Source: Bradyrhizobium acaciae
GTDB lineage: Bacteria > Pseudomonadota > Alphaproteobacteria > Rhizobiales > Xanthobacteraceae
Reading direction: 5' to 3'
DNA length: 64,000 nucleotides
Assembly: GCF_020889785.1 (NCBI RefSeq)
Contig: NZ_JACMYK010000008.1
Coordinates: forward strand, 61,823-125,822
The position numbers and the translations under genes are program-made. Positions 62,101 through 64,000 of this stretch are shown here, one piece after another (within the stretch, counting starts at the first letter, position 1; the number at the start of each line of letters is the position of its first letter). Under the pieces are notes generated by a model. The model made no database searches. It had not been told where the DNA came from and worked only from the letters and a program-made list of their open reading frames with translations.

Positions 62101-64000
62101 GGCTGTTTACGGCGGCGGTACCGCGAACGTCTTGTCCGGCGGCGTCGTCACCGGCATCCCCGGCAGCGGTACGGGTATTTCTGGCGGCACGGTGAATGTC
62201 AGTTCGGGTGCCGAGTTCGACCATGCCGCGCTGCTTTCCGGTGGCGTGCTCAACATTTTGGCCGGGGCTTCGGCACACAACCTCACCTTCTCCGGATCCG
62301 GTGCGATCAATGTCACCGGCACGATCACTTCCAACGTCACGGTTGTATCTGGCGGCATCGAGAATGTGCTCTCCGGCGGTGTTGACATCGGTACCACCGT
62401 GTCCAGCGGCGGCACCGAGATCGTGTTGTCCCACGGCACCACGTCGAACACGCAAATCATGGCTGGTGGTGTGCTGACGATTTCCGGCGGCACGGCCGAT
62501 CTCGGCGGCGGCGCCGCCGAATCCGGATCGGTGGTGTTTGTCGGCGCCAACGGCAAGCTCGAGATCGACGGCACGGCGATGCCGACCACGGTCATCTCCG
62601 GGTTTGCCGTCACGGATACGATCAATCTGACGGGCGTGAGCATGGCGGAGATCACGAGCGTCGGTCTCGGCGCCGGCAACGTCCTTGACATCGCGACCAA
62701 CGACCACGGCACGCTGACGATCCAGCTCAATCCAAGCCAGACCTTCAGCACGCAGTTCGGCAGCGCCGCTGACGGTGGCGGCACCGATATCTTCCTGGTC
62801 GCCAGCAGTGGCGGGACCAGTGGCAACATCGTCGTCAGCAATGGCCAGGTCAGCTCCGGACTGGTGATCAGTGGTGGCCAGACCTTGACCGTGCAGTCGG
62901 GCGGGACCGCCCTGAACACGGTTCTCCGGGGCGGAATCGAGTTCGACAGCGGAGTAACGATCAGCACGATCGTGTCGAGTGGTGGTCAGTTGCAGGTCTC
63001 GTCCGGCGGCGATGCGACCAGCACGACAGTGTCGAATGGCGGCTCGGCGACGGTGCTTTCGGGCGGCCTGGCCGACAACCTGTTTATCTCCAGCGGCGGC
63101 ACGCTCAATGTGCTTGGCACCGTCCAAAGCCAGACGACGGTGTTCGCGGGCGGCATTGAGAACGTCTCTTCGGGGGGGCTGATCACCGGCGCGACCAGCT
63201 CGGGAACCTTTATCTCCGGCGGCACCGTGAACCTGCTCGCAGGGGGTACGGCGGCGCATCTCATCGTTTCCAGCGGCGGCACGTTCAATGTCAGCGGGAC
63301 AGTGCTGAGCAGCGTCGCTGTTTCCAGCGGTGGTGTGGAGAACGTCTATTCCGGCGGCACGATCAGCGGCGTGAGTGGATCAGGAACCGGCGTCTATGCT
63401 GGCGGCATCCTGAATATTCTCTCCGGCGGCTATGCGGCGGTCGAGGCGGTCTTCAGCGGCGGCGTCGAGAACGTCTCTTCCGGAGGCGTGATCAGCGGTT
63501 CTCCGCAATCGGGGACCGGGGTTTCCGGTGGGACGCTCAATCTGCTGGCCGGCGGAACGGCAACCTTCGTGGGTGTGACCAGCAGCGGTGTCTTCAACGT
63601 CTACGGCAAGGAGCTCGGTCAGTCCTACGTCGCGAGCGGCGGCGTCGAGAATGTCTATGCCGGCGGCATCGTCAGCGGTGCGGCTGGATCCGGCACCGGC
63701 ATTTCCGCGGGCGGCACGTTGAATGTCTCGTCGGGTGGCGCGGTCTCCTTCATCGGCGTTTCGAGCGGCGGTGCCTTGAATGTTTCCGCCGGCGCGACGG
63801 CGCACGACATCGCACTGTCGGGTGGCACGCTCAACCTTGGCGGCACCGTCACGAGCAACGTCTTCGTTTCGAGCGGCGGCATAGAAAACGTCCTGGTGGG
63901 AGGATTGGTCTCGGCATCCTCCAACGGTGTCGGGACCACGGTCTCCGCGGGCGGCACCCTCAACGTGATGGGGACCACGTCCAATACGGTCCTGGTGTCC
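56111..64000 (+). CDS. Giant AIDA-type repeat protein (adhesin/autotransporter passenger), 3' end outside window
   Basis: The frame is open from ATG 56111 to the window edge, at least 2,630 codons, starting MQTISGGVTVTVSSGTETGD. It is built from dozens of AIDA-I-like units of about 19 residues (SGG-x-x-x-V-x-SGG-x-A...). Three modules of about 120 residues around GKLEIDG (K627, K1472, K2149) interrupt the repeats. Ser/Thr/Gly/Val-rich beta-helix structure and dense SSGG motifs fit heptosylation by the enzyme encoded upstream. AGGGG lies 7 nt before the ATG. A TGA in frame at 56105-56107 rules out an upstream start, and no Sec or Tat signal peptide is visible, unlike AIDA-I or TibA. A C-terminal translocator, if any, lies beyond the window. 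Confidence 0.9.
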   Translation, partial: MQTISGGVTVTVSSGTETGDTVLNGGTLIIDPGASAVGTQLSGGFIFNSGTTTGTTVYNGGQEQVDSGGVASSTTISQGGAETVLSGATLINGVVDAGGFLALGFNPGNGSAVFAGGTASGTLVSGGGVSIQTGGLVVSTTVTGGAGSYGNVAISSGGSATNTTVGISGSLVISSGGSATGTTLSGGYEVISSGGVDSGAMILSGGNQNISSGGLSVSATVSGANSSGFFAAQFVSNGGVASGTTVGSNGLLDIAGGGTVIGETVLSGGRVTLENGALFTVSAGQTLHDVFVKSGAIETIASGGIETALGSSSNNVDNGQVNVLSGGTLDHMAVNSGALLGVAGTVTSNLFVAGGGVVNVLSGGLITGSGGGSGGLFTGDNGTINVLSGGQADHVVVKSGGVLNVYGTTLSNVGISAGAVETVYSGGLISGQSGSGTGVSAGATLNILAGGSAAFFAVSSGGTANIAGTVLHNQAVYGGGIENVLSGGIVTGLSGSGTGISGGTVNVMSGAELDHAALLSGGVLNINSGATAHNLTFSGSGTLNVAGTITSSATVVSGGVENVLSGGIDIGTTISSGGQQNVYAFGTTSNTQILSGGVVTISGAGTADLSGGAAESGSVIFAGAGGKLEIDGTAMPGTVISGFAIGDTINLTAESAANITGITLSAGNVLAVATSDHGTLNLQLSPGDTFSGTFSSAADGAGTDITFIDSSAIKVSAGQTSSGLVISAGQTLDVLSGGAAIGTVLSGGTENVFGTEQGTTVSSGGQLNIDIGGVAHDLTVSSGGTLNVAGSITSNTFLFSGATENVLAGGNANGVTGSGTRVSGGTLNVLVGATLGHSTVYAGGTLNVSSGGAASFLAVSSGGTMNIAGTVTSQVAVYSSGLVEIFSGGVETGAPGSGTGVSGGTVSVTAGGQFSFFTINSGGLVAVDNGGTIHDLSVSSGGVLNLAGSQTSNASIYSGGTENVSSGGSVQSFAVSGGALNVLSGGNAQSFTLSGGSLNVSSGGLSEFFTLSSGASAAIATGATVHDLTVSSGATLGLLGTATSNVFVTGGGTLNVSAGGAISGSINPSGFPTVNVNGTVNASSGGTVSEAAVNSGGILNLQAGASAHDVNVNYGGQLNLAGSTASNINIFYSGLEIVSSGGVANGTNINGGELDVLSGGAATATGVNGGLLKLFSGGSLSGVTVTNFGAVELVSGASVSQLSNTTFGGGTNLEVGPGAVVSGYPVSTGLILDVLSGGLTSAITVTANGSEIVLAGGTALGTIVGDAGFMQLGVPPYQGQGGAAGGTASNTTVSGGQLNVNSGGLAVSTTLVGDGARGGGALVASGGVVSATTISNLGGMTVLSGGTAAGTTVLSGGYFQLGEGPFNGIPGSAGGSATGTILSGGFEAISRGGVDSGATILSGGNQNVSAGGLSLGAKVSSGGLLFAMNLGATSNTQVSSGGLVMISAGGIVDLNGGSTESGTVIFSGAGGKLEIDGISMPTTVVNGLVIGDTIDLTGVNMSEITSVGLGAGNVLKIATNDHGTLSIQLDPTQSFVNQFGRSADGSGTDIYLTSNGGGNITVSNGQTSTGLVISNGQTLTVLAGGTVNNTVIDGGVENDSGTAIGTIVSAGSEVVYFGGVTSSATVETGGGIYLSGGSAFSATVASAGYMEIDGGSATSTTILSGGFEAVKSGGVDSGAAILAGNESVSAGGVSISAQIAGSNNSSYGILTVSSGGAASQTQVGSFGGLNVLSGGTATGTVVSSQGFLDLGLTPFGSNAGSAGGSATGTILSGGYESIISGGVDSGAQILSGSNQNVLAGGESISATVSGANSPGLLAILTVSGGVALNPTIGSGGQLAIFAGGTVSGENILSGGSIFVGSGGTYTVSSSGLPGHDISVSSGGSLIVDGTTLSHVFIGSGGTETVSSGGYATGNASTFTGDNGTINILSGGKADHILVSSGGVLNVMSGALISGGTGNGTGVSAGGVVNISAGGSATNIGVSSGAIVNIAGTMLHNMAVYGGGTANVLSGGVVTGIPGSGTGISGGTVNVSSGAEFDHAALLSGGVLNILAGASAHNLTFSGSGAINVTGTITSNVTVVSGGIENVLSGGVDIGTTVSSGGTEIVLSHGTTSNTQIMAGGVLTISGGTADLGGGAAESGSVVFVGANGKLEIDGTAMPTTVISGFAVTDTINLTGVSMAEITSVGLGAGNVLDIATNDHGTLTIQLNPSQTFSTQFGSAADGGGTDIFLVASSGGTSGNIVVSNGQVSSGLVISGGQTLTVQSGGTALNTVLRGGIEFDSGVTISTIVSSGGQLQVSSGGDATSTTVSNGGSATVLSGGLADNLFISSGGTLNVLGTVQSQTTVFAGGIENVSSGGLITGATSSGTFISGGTVNLLAGGTAAHLIVSSGGTFNVSGTVLSSVAVSSGGVENVYSGGTISGVSGSGTGVYAGGILNILSGGYAAVEAVFSGGVENVSSGGVISGSPQSGTGVSGGTLNLLAGGTATFVGVTSSGVFNVYGKELGQSYVASGGVENVYAGGIVSGAAGSGTGISAGGTLNVSSGGAVSFIGVSSGGALNVSAGATAHDIALSGGTLNLGGTVTSNVFVSSGGIENVLVGGLVSASSNGVGTTVSAGGTLNVMGTTSNTVLVS
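57531..58330 (+). repeat. Long internal duplication, copy A (copy B near 62101-62895)
   Basis: The order of units GGIENVLSGG.., SGAELDHAALLSGGVLNI, AHNLTFSGSG, GIDIGTTISSGG, SNTQILSGG, ADLSGGAAESGSV and then the GKLEIDG module is repeated nearly residue for residue about 4.57 kb downstream (..SGAEFDHAALLSGGVLNI.., VDIGTTVSSGG, SNTQIMAGG, ADLGGGAAESGSV). This is segmental duplication beyond the basic AIDA unit. Confidence 0.75.
57952..58326 (+). other. GKLEIDG module 1 within the repeat protein
   Basis: This coding module of about 125 residues reads ESGSVIFAGAGGKLEIDG, then GTVISGFAIGDTINLT, HGTLNLQLSPGDTFSGTF and SSGLVISAGQTLDVLSGG. It breaks the AIDA periodicity and recurs twice downstream. 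It could be a spacer, folding stop or calcium-binding beta domain; its function is not known from sequence. Confidence 0.75.
60487..60855 (+). other. GKLEIDG module 2 within the repeat protein
   Basis: This is the second copy: TESGTVIFSGAGGKLEIDG, TTVVNGLVIGDTIDLTGVNM, HGTLSIQLDPTQSF, GTDIYLTSNGGG, and TSTGLVISNGQTLTVLAGG. It lies 845 residues after module 1 and in the same frame. Confidence 0.75.
62518..62895 (+). other. GKLEIDG module 3 within the repeat protein
   Basis: This is the third copy: ESGSVVFVGANGKLEIDG, TTVISGFAVTDTINLTGVSM, HGTLTIQLNPSQTF, GTDIFLVASSGG and VSSGLVISGGQTLTVQSGG. It lies 677 residues after module 2. AIDA units resume at once and continue to the window edge. Confidence 0.75.

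Noticed and set aside
56087..63984. Long open frames on the minus strand and in a second plus frame across the repeat gene
   Set aside because: They arise from GC-rich repeats read in the wrong frame; translations are low-complexity Arg/Ala/Asp or Pro/Thr/Ser text, lack ribosome sites, and conflict with the plus-strand AIDA frame, which is continuous and matches a known repeat family.
56111..64000. CRISPR-like periodicity
   Set aside because: The spaced repeats are about 55-60 nt, imperfect, in frame and translate to AIDA units with no unique spacers or cas genes.

Overview
The window looks like chromosome from a high-GC alphaproteobacterium, most likely Bradyrhizobium or a close relative. 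This rests on GC-rich codon use throughout, many ABC, TctABC and solute-binding transport systems, Mo-hydroxylase genes, and Bradyrhizobium-type palindromic intergenic repeats. No rRNA, tRNA, CRISPR array, intact insertion sequence or phage gene was seen.

Layout. (1) 1-12.2 kb is a catabolic locus. It holds the end of a flavin monooxygenase with its flavin reductase and a TetR regulator, a divergent luciferase-like oxidoreductase and polysaccharide-deacetylase-type hydrolase, a three-subunit molybdenum hydroxylase, and a complete Liv-type ABC importer. It resembles pathways that import and oxidise a small (hetero)cyclic or amide compound. (2) 12.2-19.5 kb holds a zinc alcohol dehydrogenase, a polyamine/iron-type ABC importer (SBP, two permeases, ATPase) ending in a CpdA-like metallophosphoesterase, then a CRP-type regulator. 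A textbook CRP box and a one-pass membrane micro-gene follow. (3) 19.5-25.2 kb holds a Tat-exported amidohydrolase behind a 20-bp perfect palindrome, an SDR remnant, a solute-binding protein, a bis-MGD molybdoenzyme and a crotonase-family protein. (4) 25.2-28.7 kb is a small accessory patch. It has a broken second copy of the crotonase 3' end followed by two unrecognised secreted proteins, one with a transglutaminase-like Cys/His/Asp layout. (5) 28.7-37.9 kb is a glyoxylate/2-hydroxy-acid type locus: GlcG-like protein, GlcD-GlcF-like fusion oxidase carrying a 3' frameshift, GntR regulator, two paralogous PLP aminotransferases flanking an MFS carrier, and a second crotonase. (6) 38-44.9 kb holds a tripartite tricarboxylate transporter (tctC ... 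tctBA) with methionine-salvage genes mtnP-mtnA nested between its parts, and a convergent class III CoA-transferase. (7) 45.2-54.1 kb is a tightly packed surface-glycan operon: flippase, asparagine-synthase-like amidotransferase, glycosyltransferases, methyltransferases, acyltransferase and epimerase. (8) 54.7-64 kb pairs an autotransporter-heptosyltransferase (TibC/BAHT type, with its four-Cys iron finger) with a giant AIDA-type repeat protein that stays open to the window edge (at least 2,630 codons).

The most striking feature is the last pair, a dedicated protein O-glycosyltransferase and its likely huge Ser/Thr/Gly-rich substrate. The substrate has an in-frame stop two codons before its ATG and no visible N-terminal signal peptide, so its route out of the cell is unclear. 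The second most interesting point is the compact cAMP-like module: CpdA-like phosphodiesterase, CRP homologue, consensus CRP site and small membrane protein.
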